Positions 1 through 6,503 of a stretch of 7,940 nucleotides of DNA are shown here, piece after piece. The stretch comes from Armatimonadota bacterium (lineage in GTDB: Bacteria > Armatimonadota > Fervidibacteria > Fervidibacterales > Fervidibacteraceae). The stretch's first letter is position 1. Every line of letters starts with the position of its first letter. A program made the translations under genes and the position numbers. Below the pieces are notes generated by a model. It was not told where the DNA came from. It did not search any database and was given only the letters and a program-made list of their open reading frames with translations. The stretch covers positions 8,583 to 16,522 of the forward strand of contig JANZZQ010000012.1 in the NCBI GenBank assembly GCA_026419315.1, written 5' to 3'.

Positions 1-660
1 CCCGCCGGTAACATCCCACCTGATAGCCCTGCCGGTCGTTACTTAATTGAGCGAGGCGTTGAACCGAAAGACTTCAACAGCTACGGGGCACGAAGGGGAA
101 ACCATGAGGTCATGATACGAGGCACTTTCGCAAATGTGAGGTTGCGCAATTTGCTCACGCCCGACCGCGAGGGTGGATGGACAATTTGTTTCGGGGACGA
201 AGGGGAAAGGGAAGTGATGACGGTATACGAAGCAGCAATGAGATACAAGGAACGGGGAGTCCCGCTAATGGTCCTTGGAGGCAAAGAGTATGGCAGTGGG
301 AGTTCAAGGGATTGGGCAGCTAAAGGTCCCGCTTTGCTGGGGGTTAAGGTAGTTCTTGCTGAGACTTTTGAACGGATCCACCGAAGCAACCTTGTAGGCA
401 TGGGGATTTTGCCCTTGCAGTTCAAGCCGGGTGAAAACCGAGAAACTTTAGGCTTGACGGGTGAGGAAGTGTTTGACGTTGAGGGCATCGCTGAAGGACT
501 TTACCCACGCAAAGAATTGACAGTTCGCGCTCGCAGGCCCGATGGCAGCGAAATCTCCTTCACCGTCATCGCTCGCCTTGACACCCCTATTGAAGTTGAC
601 TACTACCGTCACGGCGGCATTTTGCCCTACGTGCTTAGGAAAATTGTCAAGGGCGAATAG
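1..660 (+). CDS. acnA: Aconitate hydratase A, C-terminal part (5' truncated by window edge)
   Basis: Aconitase interconverts citrate and isocitrate in the TCA cycle through a [4Fe-4S] cluster. The window opens inside the gene: frame 1 is open from base 1 to the TAG at 658-660, giving 219 residues. The ATG at 112 is internal, because the frame upstream of it already reads conserved aconitase sequence (DSPAGRYLIERGV, then DFNSYGARRGNHEVM). This part is the end of the catalytic core, the linker and the swivelling C-terminal domain. Residues 98-104 of the visible part read GSGSSRD, the active-site loop corresponding to Ser642-Arg644 of mitochondrial aconitase. FERIHRSNLVGMGILPLQF follows and is typical of the AcnA/IRP1 type. 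The cluster cysteines lie upstream and cannot be checked. A 2-methylcitrate dehydratase paralogue is a less likely alternative. The stop is followed by a 196-bp gap, so the next gene may be a separate transcription unit. Confidence 0.96.
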   Translation, partial: PAGNIPPDSPAGRYLIERGVEPKDFNSYGARRGNHEVMIRGTFANVRLRNLLTPDREGGWTICFGDEGEREVMTVYEAAMRYKERGVPLMVLGGKEYGSGSSRDWAAKGPALLGVKVVLAETFERIHRSNLVGMGILPLQFKPGENRETLGLTGEEVFDVEGIAEGLYPRKELTVRARRPDGSEISFTVIARLDTPIEVDYYRHGGILPYVLRKIVKGE

Positions 661-708
661 AGGATTGCTCTTCACCGGATTTGCGTGCTTGGCATCACGT
701 TACCAAAT

Positions 709-723
709 TCAACCAGTGGTTGA
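709..723. repeat. 15-bp palindrome in the aconitase-pfpI gap
   Basis: The sequence TCAACCA-G-TGGTTGA is a perfect 7-bp inverted repeat around a single central base. It lies 49 bp after the aconitase stop and 133 bp before the pfpI start. Its length and symmetry fit a dimeric regulator operator, or the tip of a small hairpin. It directly abuts the larger inverted repeat at 723-774. The symmetry is seen directly; any function is inference. Confidence 0.5.
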
Positions 724-774
724 TGGCGAGTTTGCTCAATGGCAAATTTATTTGGCGAAGGAAACTCTCGCCAT
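723..774 (+). repeat. Nested stem-loop between aconitase and pfpI
   Basis: The outer arms ATGGCGAG (723-730) and CTCGCCAT (767-774) are perfectly complementary over 8 bp. Directly inside the left arm, TTTGC (731-735) pairs with GCAAA (742-746) around a 6-base loop. A competing pairing also exists: CCAAAT (703-708) with ATTTGG (750-755). No T-run follows the structure, so it is not a classical intrinsic terminator. It could be a transcript-end structure for aconitase, a leader structure for pfpI, or a small palindromic repeat. Confidence 0.4.
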
Positions 775-791
775 TTGAGGGCGACTGTAAT

Positions 792-814
792 CTGAAGCCC
801 GTAGCCGGGATCAG
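792..814 (+). repeat. Short hairpin in the putative pfpI leader
   Basis: CTGA (792-795) and CCCG (798-801) pair with CGGG (806-809) and TCAG (811-814). They enclose a TAGC loop, with a small AG/A internal loop. An A-rich stretch follows rather than T-rich sequence, so this is not a + strand terminator. It ends 42 bp before the pfpI start codon and could lie in its 5' untranslated region. I do not recognise a known riboswitch class. Confidence 0.35.
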
Positions 815-856
815 GAAAAGAAACTCAACGGCCAAACATTAGGTGGGTGAGGGGAA

Positions 857-1390
857 ATGATGCAGTTGCAAGGTCGGAAGGTTGCTGTGCTCGTGGAAGA
901 CCTTTACGAAAACTTGGAACTTTGGTATCCCGTGCTGCGGTTACGCGAAGAAGGGGCGGAAGTCTTTATCGTCGGGCCGAGGGGTGGTGAGACCTACAAA
1001 AGCAAAGAAGGCTACCCTGCGAAGGCGGACAAATCCGCCGAGGAGGTAAACGCCGACGAAATTGACGCCGTAATTGTTCCCGGTGGTTACGCCCCTGACA
1101 GAATGCGCCGACATCAATCAATGGTCAAGTTGGTGCGCGAGGCCTTTGAGAAAGGCAAAATAGTTGCTGCTATCTGTCACGGTGGTTGGATGCTTGCAGA
1201 GGCTGACATCGTTCGCGGTCGCACTGTTACCAGTTTCTTCGCAATCAAAACCGACATGGTGAATGCGGGCGCAAATTGGGTTGACAAGGAAGTTGTCCGC
1301 GACGGCAACATCATCACATCGCGAGTCCCTTCGGATTTACCGTCGTTCATGAGGGCAATCATAGATGCCTTGACAGAAATGAAGCAATAA
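857..1390 (+). CDS. DJ-1/PfpI family protein (type 1 glutamine amidotransferase-like fold)
   Basis: This 177-residue protein is a single DJ-1/PfpI domain of the class called intracellular protease PfpI or protein/nucleic acid deglycase (YhbO-like). Such proteins are cytoplasmic oligomers reported to act on glycated protein or small carbonyls; the true substrate is debated. The N-terminal strand KVAVLVEDLYENLELWYP carries Glu18, aligning with PfpI Glu12. VIVPGGYAPDRMRRH follows. The nucleophile elbow AAICHGGWML places Cys107 and His108 at the expected positions. The C-terminus has the conserved RGR, TSF, NAGANWVD, DGN and TSR.PSDLP elements. Length matches the family. Start: ATGATG follows AGGTGGGTGAGGGG (841-854); ATG 857 and ATG 860 are both possible. 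gcvPB starts only 25 bp after the stop, so the two are probably co-transcribed. The domain call is firm; protease versus deglycase cannot be decided. Confidence 0.93.
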   Translation: MMQLQGRKVAVLVEDLYENLELWYPVLRLREEGAEVFIVGPRGGETYKSKEGYPAKADKSAEEVNADEIDAVIVPGGYAPDRMRRHQSMVKLVREAFEKGKIVAAICHGGWMLAEADIVRGRTVTSFFAIKTDMVNAGANWVDKEVVRDGNIITSRVPSDLPSFMRAIIDALTEMKQ

Positions 1391-1415
1391 CCTTAACCAA
1401 AAGAGAGAGGGGGTT

Positions 1416-2885
1416 TTGGCTTTGCCTGAACCTTTGTTGAAGGAATTGAGCAAACCGGGAAGGGTCGGAATTTCGCTTCCTGAACCCGATGTCCCTGTGA
1501 AGCCCATTGACGAACTTCTTGGACGGGAAAACCTTCGCACTGAGCCCCCGCCTTTGCCCGAAGTTGACCAACTGACCGTCGTTAGGCACTTCATTCGGCT
1601 CTCACAACTCAACTATAGCGTTGACACACACTTTTACCCGCTTGGTTCGTGCACGATGAAATATAACCCGAAAGTCAACGAAGAAGTGGCGAAGTTACCC
1701 GGTTTTGCGTTTTTGCACCCACTTCAAGATGAGGAGACGGTGCAGGGGATTTTGAAGTTGATGAAGGAGCTTGAGCGGATGCTTTGCGAAATCGGCGGCA
1801 TGGATGCTTGCACCCTTCAGGGCGCTGCCGGTGCGCAAGGTGAGTTCATCGGGTTGTTGCTTGTCAGGGCTTGGCACAGATATCGCGGGGAGGAGGATAA
1901 GCGAACTCGCATTATCGTCCCAGATTCTGCCCACGGGACCAACCCTGCAAGCGCTGCAAGGTGCGGCTTTATAGTTGAAAGTGTGCCGAGTGGTTCCGAT
2001 GGTTGCATTGACCTTTCAGCCCTTGAAAAGGCTTTGAAGCCAGACAGGAACGGTCAATTGCCAGCAGCGGTAATGGTCACAAACCCGAACACTTTAGGCA
2101 AGTTCGAGCGGGAAATTGTCAAGGTGGCGGAAATAACTCACGAGGCTGGTGCTTTGCTCTACTACGATGGTGCGAATTTGAATGCCATCATGGGTAAAGC
2201 GAAGCCGGGCGATATGGGCTGTGATATCATGCACTTTAACCTTCACAAAACTTTCAGCACCCCTCACGGCGGAGGCGGTCCCGGCTCGGGTCCAGTAGCT
2301 GTCAAAGCTTTCCTTGAACCGTTTTTGCCTGTCCCAGTAATTGAGGAGTGCGACGACAAATTGAGACTTTCTTACGACCGCCCCCTTTCCGTCGGAAGGG
2401 TTCACAGTTTTTACGGCAATGTGCTCGTTGCGGTCAGAGCCTACGCATACATCCTGAGCATGGGGACAGAGGGGTTGGAAAGGGTTGCTGAAGACGCAGT
2501 CCTTAACGCCAACTACTTGATGCACAAACTCGCTCAGATCTTCCCCGTCGCGTTTCCTGGATTGTGCAAGCACGAGTTCGTATTGAGCCTGAGGCAATTT
2601 AAACACGAAACGGGCATCAGAACTTGGGACGTCGCTAAACGACTTCTTGATTACGGGTTTTACGCCCCAACCGTTTACTTTCCCATCACCGTTGAGGAAG
2701 CGATGATGGTTGAACCGACAGAAACTGAGACCAAGGAAACCTTAGATGCATTTGTTGAGGCGCTGAAGTCCATCTTTGAGGAGTCTCACGAGAACCCGCA
2801 AATAGTTCGGTCTGCGCCTCACAAAACCCCAGTCTCCCGCTTGGATGAGGCGAAGGCTGCAAGGGAGTTGAAAGTTCGTTGGTGA
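1416..2885 (+). CDS. gcvPB: Glycine dehydrogenase (decarboxylating) subunit 2, P-protein beta subunit
   Basis: This is the PLP-binding subunit of two-part glycine decarboxylase. Together with GcvPA it decarboxylates glycine and loads the aminomethyl group onto lipoyl-GcvH in the glycine cleavage system. The 489 residues match the usual length. Landmarks: DTHFYPLGSCTMKYNPK (PLG at 75-77), PDSAHGTNPASAA (from residue 169), NPNTLGKFE, YDGANLNAIMGKAKPGDMG, and the PLP lysine in HFNLHKTFSTPHGGGGPGS at Lys278. Then come SVGRVHSFYGN, CKHEFVLS and DYGFYAPTVYFP. Start: TTG 1416 lies close behind AGAGAGGGGG (1404-1413). A second in-frame TTG at 1422 has a longer spacer, so the start is uncertain by two codons. 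No gcvPA, gcvH or gcvT lies within the window; in most genomes gcvPA directly precedes gcvPB, and here a PfpI-family gene takes that place. The reading frame is intact with no missing motif. Confidence 0.97.
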   Translation: MALPEPLLKELSKPGRVGISLPEPDVPVKPIDELLGRENLRTEPPPLPEVDQLTVVRHFIRLSQLNYSVDTHFYPLGSCTMKYNPKVNEEVAKLPGFAFLHPLQDEETVQGILKLMKELERMLCEIGGMDACTLQGAAGAQGEFIGLLLVRAWHRYRGEEDKRTRIIVPDSAHGTNPASAARCGFIVESVPSGSDGCIDLSALEKALKPDRNGQLPAAVMVTNPNTLGKFEREIVKVAEITHEAGALLYYDGANLNAIMGKAKPGDMGCDIMHFNLHKTFSTPHGGGGPGSGPVAVKAFLEPFLPVPVIEECDDKLRLSYDRPLSVGRVHSFYGNVLVAVRAYAYILSMGTEGLERVAEDAVLNANYLMHKLAQIFPVAFPGLCKHEFVLSLRQFKHETGIRTWDVAKRLLDYGFYAPTVYFPITVEEAMMVEPTETETKETLDAFVEALKSIFEESHENPQIVRSAPHKTPVSRLDEAKAARELKVRW

Positions 2886-2980
2886 AAACCAAACCTTTTC
2901 GCAGGCGTGGCAGTTTCCATTCTAAAAACTCGCTGTGGGGTCTTAAAGGTTGCTTCCACTGGCTGCGATGAGGGAAAAAC

Positions 2981-2987
2981 GGAGGTG
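2981..2987 (+). promoter_or_regulatory. Ribosome binding site fixing the start at GTG 2994
   Basis: GGAGGTG, a near-perfect anti-SD match, lies 6 nt before GTG 2994. The open frame extends upstream to GTG 2907, but that codon has no comparable site and the extra 29 residues match nothing in the family, so GTG 2994 is the likely start. Confidence 0.8.
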
Positions 2988-2993
2988 CCAAAA

Positions 2994-3809
2994 GTGAAAT
3001 GGGGGTTCGTGGCATTCCCTAATCCCCCAGAGGATTACCTTGACTTTGCAGTTAGGCACGGGTTCAAACACATGGAAATTGACCTGTTCTGCCCGCAACA
3101 GTGGCTGAGTAGGTATCACGCCGCTCGCATTCGCTCCCTTCGCCAAAGAATTGAAGCGACGGAATTGACAGTGAGTTTTCACGCCCCTTACCCTTTGAAC
3201 TTGGCTGATTTTCTGCCAGAAGTTAGGGCCGCTGCGGTCAAATACACCGAGCGTTTGCTTCGGGTGGCAAGCGACTTGGGCGCTAAATGGGTGACTGTCC
3301 ATCCCGGATACGGAATCGGCATCCCCACCCTTGAATGGGTTCGCTCGAAAGCGATGAACGGACTGAGACGCTCCCTTGACAGATTGATTCCAATTGCTGA
3401 GCGTTTGCAAGTTCCTTTGGCTTTAGAGAACCTCATCTCTGTCCCGCCGGAGAGCGAGGTTGTCTTTTTGTTGGATAACCCGGAGGAATTGAGGCTGCTT
3501 TTGAACGAGTATCCCTCACCTGCGTTAAAGGTGTGCATTGATGTCGGGCATGCGGAGGTTTCGAAAGGCTTTCACGCTTTCTGGTCGGTTGCTAAAGAGC
3601 GCTGTGTTGCGTTACACATGCACGATAACGATTCCCGTGTAGACCTTCACCTTGTTCCCGGGAGCGGGAACATAAATTGGCTCAAGGTTCTTTCAACGCT
3701 CCGTGAAGATGGTTTTCCGGGTGTGGTCAACGTTGAGTTGTTTTTGGACGAGCACAAAGTTGCCGCAAAGAGGTATCTGGAAAGTGTTTGGGAAAGTTTA
3801 GGCGATTGA
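2994..3809 (+). CDS. Sugar phosphate isomerase/epimerase family TIM-barrel protein with endonuclease IV-like metal site
   Basis: The predicted 271-residue protein starts at GTG 2994 and belongs to the xylose isomerase-like/AP endonuclease 2 TIM-barrel superfamily. Opening strand KWGFVAFP is followed by helix and strand HGFKHMEIDLF. Putative metal ligands are His63 (SFHAPYP), His103 (TVHPGYG), Glu145 (LALENL), Asp183 and His186 (IDVGHAE), His210 (HMHDNDSR), Asp217 and His219 (VDLHLVPGSGNINW), and Glu248 (NVELF). In order and spacing these parallel the nine zinc ligands of E. coli endonuclease IV. The N-terminus looks more like COG1082-type sugar isomerases. The substrate is therefore unknown: sugar or sugar-phosphate isomerisation is the default, and action on abasic DNA is possible. 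No signal peptide, so cytoplasmic. A 108-bp gap precedes it and a promoter follows, so it may be expressed alone or with gcvPB. Confidence 0.88.
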   Translation: MKWGFVAFPNPPEDYLDFAVRHGFKHMEIDLFCPQQWLSRYHAARIRSLRQRIEATELTVSFHAPYPLNLADFLPEVRAAAVKYTERLLRVASDLGAKWVTVHPGYGIGIPTLEWVRSKAMNGLRRSLDRLIPIAERLQVPLALENLISVPPESEVVFLLDNPEELRLLLNEYPSPALKVCIDVGHAEVSKGFHAFWSVAKERCVALHMHDNDSRVDLHLVPGSGNINWLKVLSTLREDGFPGVVNVELFLDEHKVAAKRYLESVWESLGD

Positions 3810-3820
3810 AACTTCGTCAA

Positions 3821-3849
3821 TTGACAGCGGTTGCCAAAGGGGTTATTCT
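3821..3849 (+). promoter_or_regulatory. Sigma70-type promoter for the nfeD-slipin operon
   Basis: A perfect -35 hexamer TTGACA (3821-3826) is separated by exactly 17 bp from TATTCT (3844-3849), which matches TATAAT at four of six positions including the key T, A and final T. Transcription would start near 3856, giving a leader of roughly 25-30 nt before the protease start. It is located in the 73-bp gap where a new transcription unit would be expected. The match is seen; activity is inferred. Confidence 0.6.
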
Positions 3850-3882
3850 GTTTAATGGCACAAAAGCTGTTGAAGGAAGGCG

Positions 3883-5232
3883 ATGCCCATGCGTAAGTTG
3901 GCTGTCGCAGCCATACTGGTTTCTTTAAGCGCAGTGCTCACCGCCCAAACTTCTCGCCCACATGTGTGCTATGTTGTGCTTAAAGATGTAGTTGTCAACC
4001 CGAGCCTCAGGGATTTTCTTCAACGAGCCATTGAGCAGGCTCAGAACGATAATGCGGAATGCTTGATCGTTCAGATCACGACTCCTGGCGGTATAGTTGA
4101 CAGCATGCAAGAGATTGTCCGGCTGTTTTTGAATTCGCCTGTGCCAATCGTCACTTTCGTTGCACCGAGGGGAGGCAACGCGGATTCGGCCGGGACTTTC
4201 ATTGTCATGGCTGGACACATCGCTGCGATGGCTCCTGCGTCCCGCATTGGTGCTGCCCATCCAATAATAATGCCCATCGCACCAGTCTCTCCCGGCGGTG
4301 AGGAACGTGGGCCCTCAGAATCTGAGCGGGTAATGCTTGAAAAAGTCACGAACGCTGTGGTTGGCACAATTAAAGCAATTGCCGAAGAGAGGGAGAGGAA
4401 CACGAAGTGGGCGGAAAAGATGGTTCGAGAAAGCGCAGTCTTAACCGCTCGAGAGGCTGCGGCTCAAAAAGTCGTGGACTTGGTAGCAGAAGACATCCAC
4501 GACCTGCTCCAAAAGCTTGACGGTCGGAAAGTTAGAACTGTTGCGGGATTGAAAACATTGCGCACTAAAGACGCTTTCTTGCACGAATTCCGAATGACCC
4601 CTAAGGAGAAGTTCTTGCACTTCCTTTCAAACCCCAGCGTTGCTTACTTGCTGCTCCTGATCGCCATGCTTGGTTTCATCATGGAGATTTACAACCCGGG
4701 CGCAATTTTGCCAATAGCCATTGGCGTCATCGCTTTCATTCTGTTCCTCTTTTCAGCGGCTTTGTTGCCTGTTAACGTTGTTGGTGTGTTGCTGGTTTTG
4801 GCTGCGGCGGCGTTTTTCATTGCAGAGTTGTTCGTCACAAGTCACGGAATTTTGGCGGCATTCGGGGTAATTGCGCTTTTACTTGGTGGCTACATGCTCT
4901 TTCCCGAGCCGGGGGGGATGCCTCCCAACTTCTACGGTTTCATCCGCGTAGCGCCGGGAACTTTGGTCGGTGCTGGGTTGATTACTGGCGGGTTAATGGT
5001 TGCAGCATTGGTCGCTATAGTTCGCGGGCAAAAGAGAGAGCCAGTCGTGGGACAGGAATGGTTAATTGGTCAGGTCGGCGAAGCTAGAACCGATTTAACT
5101 CCGACAGGGACAGTTTTCGTAGGCGGAACTTGGTGGACGGCTGAATCCGTTGAGGGGGAAATTAAAGCCGGCGAAAAGGTTGAAGTCGTGGCGATGGAAG
5201 GACTTAGGCTTAAGGTCAAGCGAAAGTCATGA
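3883..5232 (+). CDS. NfeD-type membrane-bound serine protease (ClpP-like, STOPP family)
   Basis: This 449-residue protein has the full layout of the 'membrane-bound ClpP-class protease plus NfeD' family, whose archaeal member PH1510 cleaves the C-terminus of its partner stomatin. A signal peptide or anchor covers residues 1-21 (RKLAVAAILVSLSAVLTA, likely cleaved after Ala21). A ClpP/crotonase-like protease domain spans about 28-215, with oxyanion-region TTPGG (66-70), nucleophile Ser102 in NADSAGTFI and probable general base Lys154 in LEKVTNAV. Four to five membrane helices occupy about 253-383. A C-terminal NfeD OB-fold (about 390-449) begins GQEWLIGQVG. Length is normal for the family. Start: SD AAGGAAGG (3873-3880) serves ATG 3883 or ATG 3889; the difference is two residues. 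The stop TGA overlaps the SD of the slipin gene, indicating translational coupling. Asp101 before the serine, where I recall Ala or Arg being usual, is a minor oddity. Confidence 0.95.
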   Translation: MPMRKLAVAAILVSLSAVLTAQTSRPHVCYVVLKDVVVNPSLRDFLQRAIEQAQNDNAECLIVQITTPGGIVDSMQEIVRLFLNSPVPIVTFVAPRGGNADSAGTFIVMAGHIAAMAPASRIGAAHPIIMPIAPVSPGGEERGPSESERVMLEKVTNAVVGTIKAIAEERERNTKWAEKMVRESAVLTAREAAAQKVVDLVAEDIHDLLQKLDGRKVRTVAGLKTLRTKDAFLHEFRMTPKEKFLHFLSNPSVAYLLLLIAMLGFIMEIYNPGAILPIAIGVIAFILFLFSAALLPVNVVGVLLVLAAAAFFIAELFVTSHGILAAFGVIALLLGGYMLFPEPGGMPPNFYGFIRVAPGTLVGAGLITGGLMVAALVAIVRGQKREPVVGQEWLIGQVGEARTDLTPTGTVFVGGTWWTAESVEGEIKAGEKVEVVAMEGLRLKVKRKS

Positions 5233-5240
5233 AGGAGGAG
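5231..5240 (+). promoter_or_regulatory. Ribosome binding site of the slipin gene, overlapping the protease stop
   Basis: GAAGGAGGAG contains two overlapping AGGAG cores and includes the last two bases of the nfeD stop codon (5230-5232). The second core gives a 9-nt spacer to ATG 5250. The first would suit TTG 5244. ATG 5250 is preferred on codon strength. Confidence 0.7.
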
Positions 5241-5249
5241 TGATTGGTA

Positions 5250-6038
5250 ATGCCGAAGGAGTTGGTTGTTCAATTGGGCGCTTTCGTCATCGTTTTGGTG
5301 TTAGTGCTCATTTCACAATCGATCCGAATCGTTCAAGAATGGGAGCGAGGCGTTGTCTTCCGCTTGGGAAGGTTCGTCCGGGTCGCAGGCCCTGGCATCA
5401 GGTTCATCATCCCGTTCATTGAACGCATGATTAAAGTTGACATTCGGGTCTTCACCGTTGATGTGCCGAAACAGGAAATTATCACGAAGGACAATGTGAC
5501 AGTTCGCGTTAACGCCGTCGTTTACTTCCGAGTTGTGGACCCGATGGCAGCTCTCATCCGTGTGGAAAACTACCTTTACGCCACCCAGCAAGTGTCCCAA
5601 ACGACTTTGAGAGATGTGGTTGGTCAGAGTGAACTTGATGAATTGCTCGCCCACCGTGAGGAACTGAACCAACGGCTTCAGCGCATCATTGACGCCACAA
5701 CGGACCCTTGGGGAATCAAAGTTGACATGGTTGCCATCAAGGATGTTGAGCTCCCCGATGCGATGAAGCGAGCAATGGCGAGGCAAGCGGAAGCGGAGCG
5801 AGAGAGGCGCGCTAAAGTGATACACGCTCAAGGTGAGTTCCAAGCAGCTGAAACATTGGCTCAAGCCGCAGAGATTATGGGCCGTCACCCCGGCTCCTTA
5901 CAATTGCGCTTCTTGCAAACCTTGACCGAAGTTGCGACGGAAAGAAGCACCATCGTCGTTATGCCTGTGCCTATTGACATCTTGTCGGCGTTCGTCACTG
6001 ACAGGAGTCGGACTGAATCCCTTCCGTCGTCGGAGTAA
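5250..6038 (+). CDS. Slipin/stomatin-like SPFH-domain membrane protein
   Basis: SPFH proteins form large membrane-anchored oligomers that organise membrane microdomains. Slipins encoded beside NfeD proteases are the known partners or substrates of those proteases. From ATG 5250 the protein has 262 residues. One N-terminal hydrophobic helix lies at about residues 9-22 (LGAFVIVLVLVLIS). The SPFH domain opens with QEWERGVVFRLGRF and GPGIRFIIPFIERM. Classic stomatin stretches follow: VDVPKQEIITKDNVTV, VVYFRV.DP, QTTLRDVVGQSELDELL, DPWGIKVDMVAIKDVELP (152-169), then the coiled-coil region KRAMARQAEAERERRAKVI. A hydrophobic C-terminal stretch IVVMPVPIDIL resembles the region that NfeD proteases cut. 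TTG 5244 would add two residues (MV). The 17-bp gap to nfeD and shared SD/stop make one operon nearly certain. No key element is missing. Confidence 0.96.
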   Translation: MPKELVVQLGAFVIVLVLVLISQSIRIVQEWERGVVFRLGRFVRVAGPGIRFIIPFIERMIKVDIRVFTVDVPKQEIITKDNVTVRVNAVVYFRVVDPMAALIRVENYLYATQQVSQTTLRDVVGQSELDELLAHREELNQRLQRIIDATTDPWGIKVDMVAIKDVELPDAMKRAMARQAEAERERRAKVIHAQGEFQAAETLAQAAEIMGRHPGSLQLRFLQTLTEVATERSTIVVMPVPIDILSAFVTDRSRTESLPSSE

Positions 6039-6073
6039 AGGTCGCAAAATTATGACGGGGTGAGAAACGGAAG

Positions 6074-6487
6074 ATGTGGAAACCGCAAACAAAGGAAGCT
6101 GTCCTGAGAGAAGTCCGAATCAGGGAATGGCGCAGGCAAGTGGGAAGGACAATCGTCACGAGCCTGAAGTGGCTTTTCGTGAGTTTCTTGAGAGGCATTG
6201 CCGTGACCTTTGATTGGTTGAAATGGCAGTCGGCGAAAGTCGCTTGTGACCTTGACGAAAGTAGGCTATTAAGTCAGCGCTATGACAAACTCTTGCGCTT
6301 GGGCGAGACTGTCTATGCGATGTATCGGGCTGGTGAAACCTCTTGGCAAGCAATTGAACCTATTTGCCAAGAGATAGAGGAAATTGACCGCAAATTGGAC
6401 GCAGCGAAAATTTTGCCTTTACAAGTCTTGCCCCACGAACCGAAAAACGAGCAGACTTTGCAAGTAAGCGCTTCATCATCACCGTGA
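6074..6487 (+). CDS. Uncharacterised 137-residue, Trp-rich, probably membrane-associated helical protein
   Basis: I do not recognise this family. Residues 1-25 are strongly basic and likely helical (several Arg/Lys, with Trp2 and Trp19). Residues 27-51 form an aromatic, hydrophobic stretch with interspersed Lys/Arg (TSLKWLFVSFLRG, then FDWLKW), which suits an interfacial amphipathic helix or a weak membrane span. Residues 54-112 look like a helical hairpin: a first helix around LLSQRYDKLLRLGETVYAMY, a turn at RAGETSW, then an acidic helix ICQEIEEIDRKLDAAK. The C-terminal 25 residues are Pro/Ser/Gln-rich and probably disordered. The SD GGGGTGAG (6057-6064) sits 9 nt before ATG 6074. The gene follows the slipin stop by 35 bp and its own TGA runs into the SD of the next gene, so it belongs to the nfeD-slipin operon. 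Coding status is supported by this tight fit and by an intact frame; function is unknown. Confidence 0.82.
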   Translation: MWKPQTKEAVLREVRIREWRRQVGRTIVTSLKWLFVSFLRGIAVTFDWLKWQSAKVACDLDESRLLSQRYDKLLRLGETVYAMYRAGETSWQAIEPICQEIEEIDRKLDAAKILPLQVLPHEPKNEQTLQVSASSSP

Positions 6488-6494
6488 AGGAGGT
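6488..6494 (+). promoter_or_regulatory. Ribosome binding site choosing GTG 6504 over GTG 6498
   Basis: AGGAGGT follows directly on the TGA stop (6485-6487) of the upstream gene. The spacer is 3 nt to GTG 6498 but 9 nt to GTG 6504, so the second GTG is favoured. ATG 6513 is too distant at 18 nt. Confidence 0.6.
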
Positions 6495-6503
6495 TGGGTG
6501 CCA

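Noticed and set aside
723..774. Rho-independent terminator after aconitase
   Set aside because: The stem is flanked by ATTTGAGGGCG rather than a T-run, and the outer loop is long (36 nt), so the terminator label is not supported.
542..778. 78-codon + strand frame overlapping the aconitase end and the following gap
   Set aside because: It begins inside the conserved aconitase sequence in another frame, has no SD site and resembles no protein. Its tail in the gap is better explained by the inverted repeats.
786..791. -10 box TGTAAT upstream of pfpI
   Set aside because: It matches five of six consensus bases, but no acceptable -35 hexamer lies 16-18 bp upstream (the position holds AACTCT), so a promoter call is not justified.
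1391..1415. Glycine riboswitch ahead of gcvPB
   Set aside because: The gap is only 25 bp, far too short, and the longer pfpI leader shows no recognisable glycine aptamer.
2094..2606. 170-codon open frame on the - strand
   Set aside because: It lies wholly opposite the conserved PLP region of gcvPB and its translation shows no domain-like pattern; it is a shadow of that gene.
2907..2993. N-terminal extension of the TIM-barrel protein to GTG 2907
   Set aside because: No SD precedes GTG 2907, the extra residues do not fit the fold, and a strong GGAGGTG sits 6 nt before GTG 2994.
5313..5888. 191-codon open frame on the - strand
   Set aside because: It is antisense to the slipin SPFH domain with no SD or family resemblance. 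The His/Cys-rich translation is an artefact of antisense codon bias.
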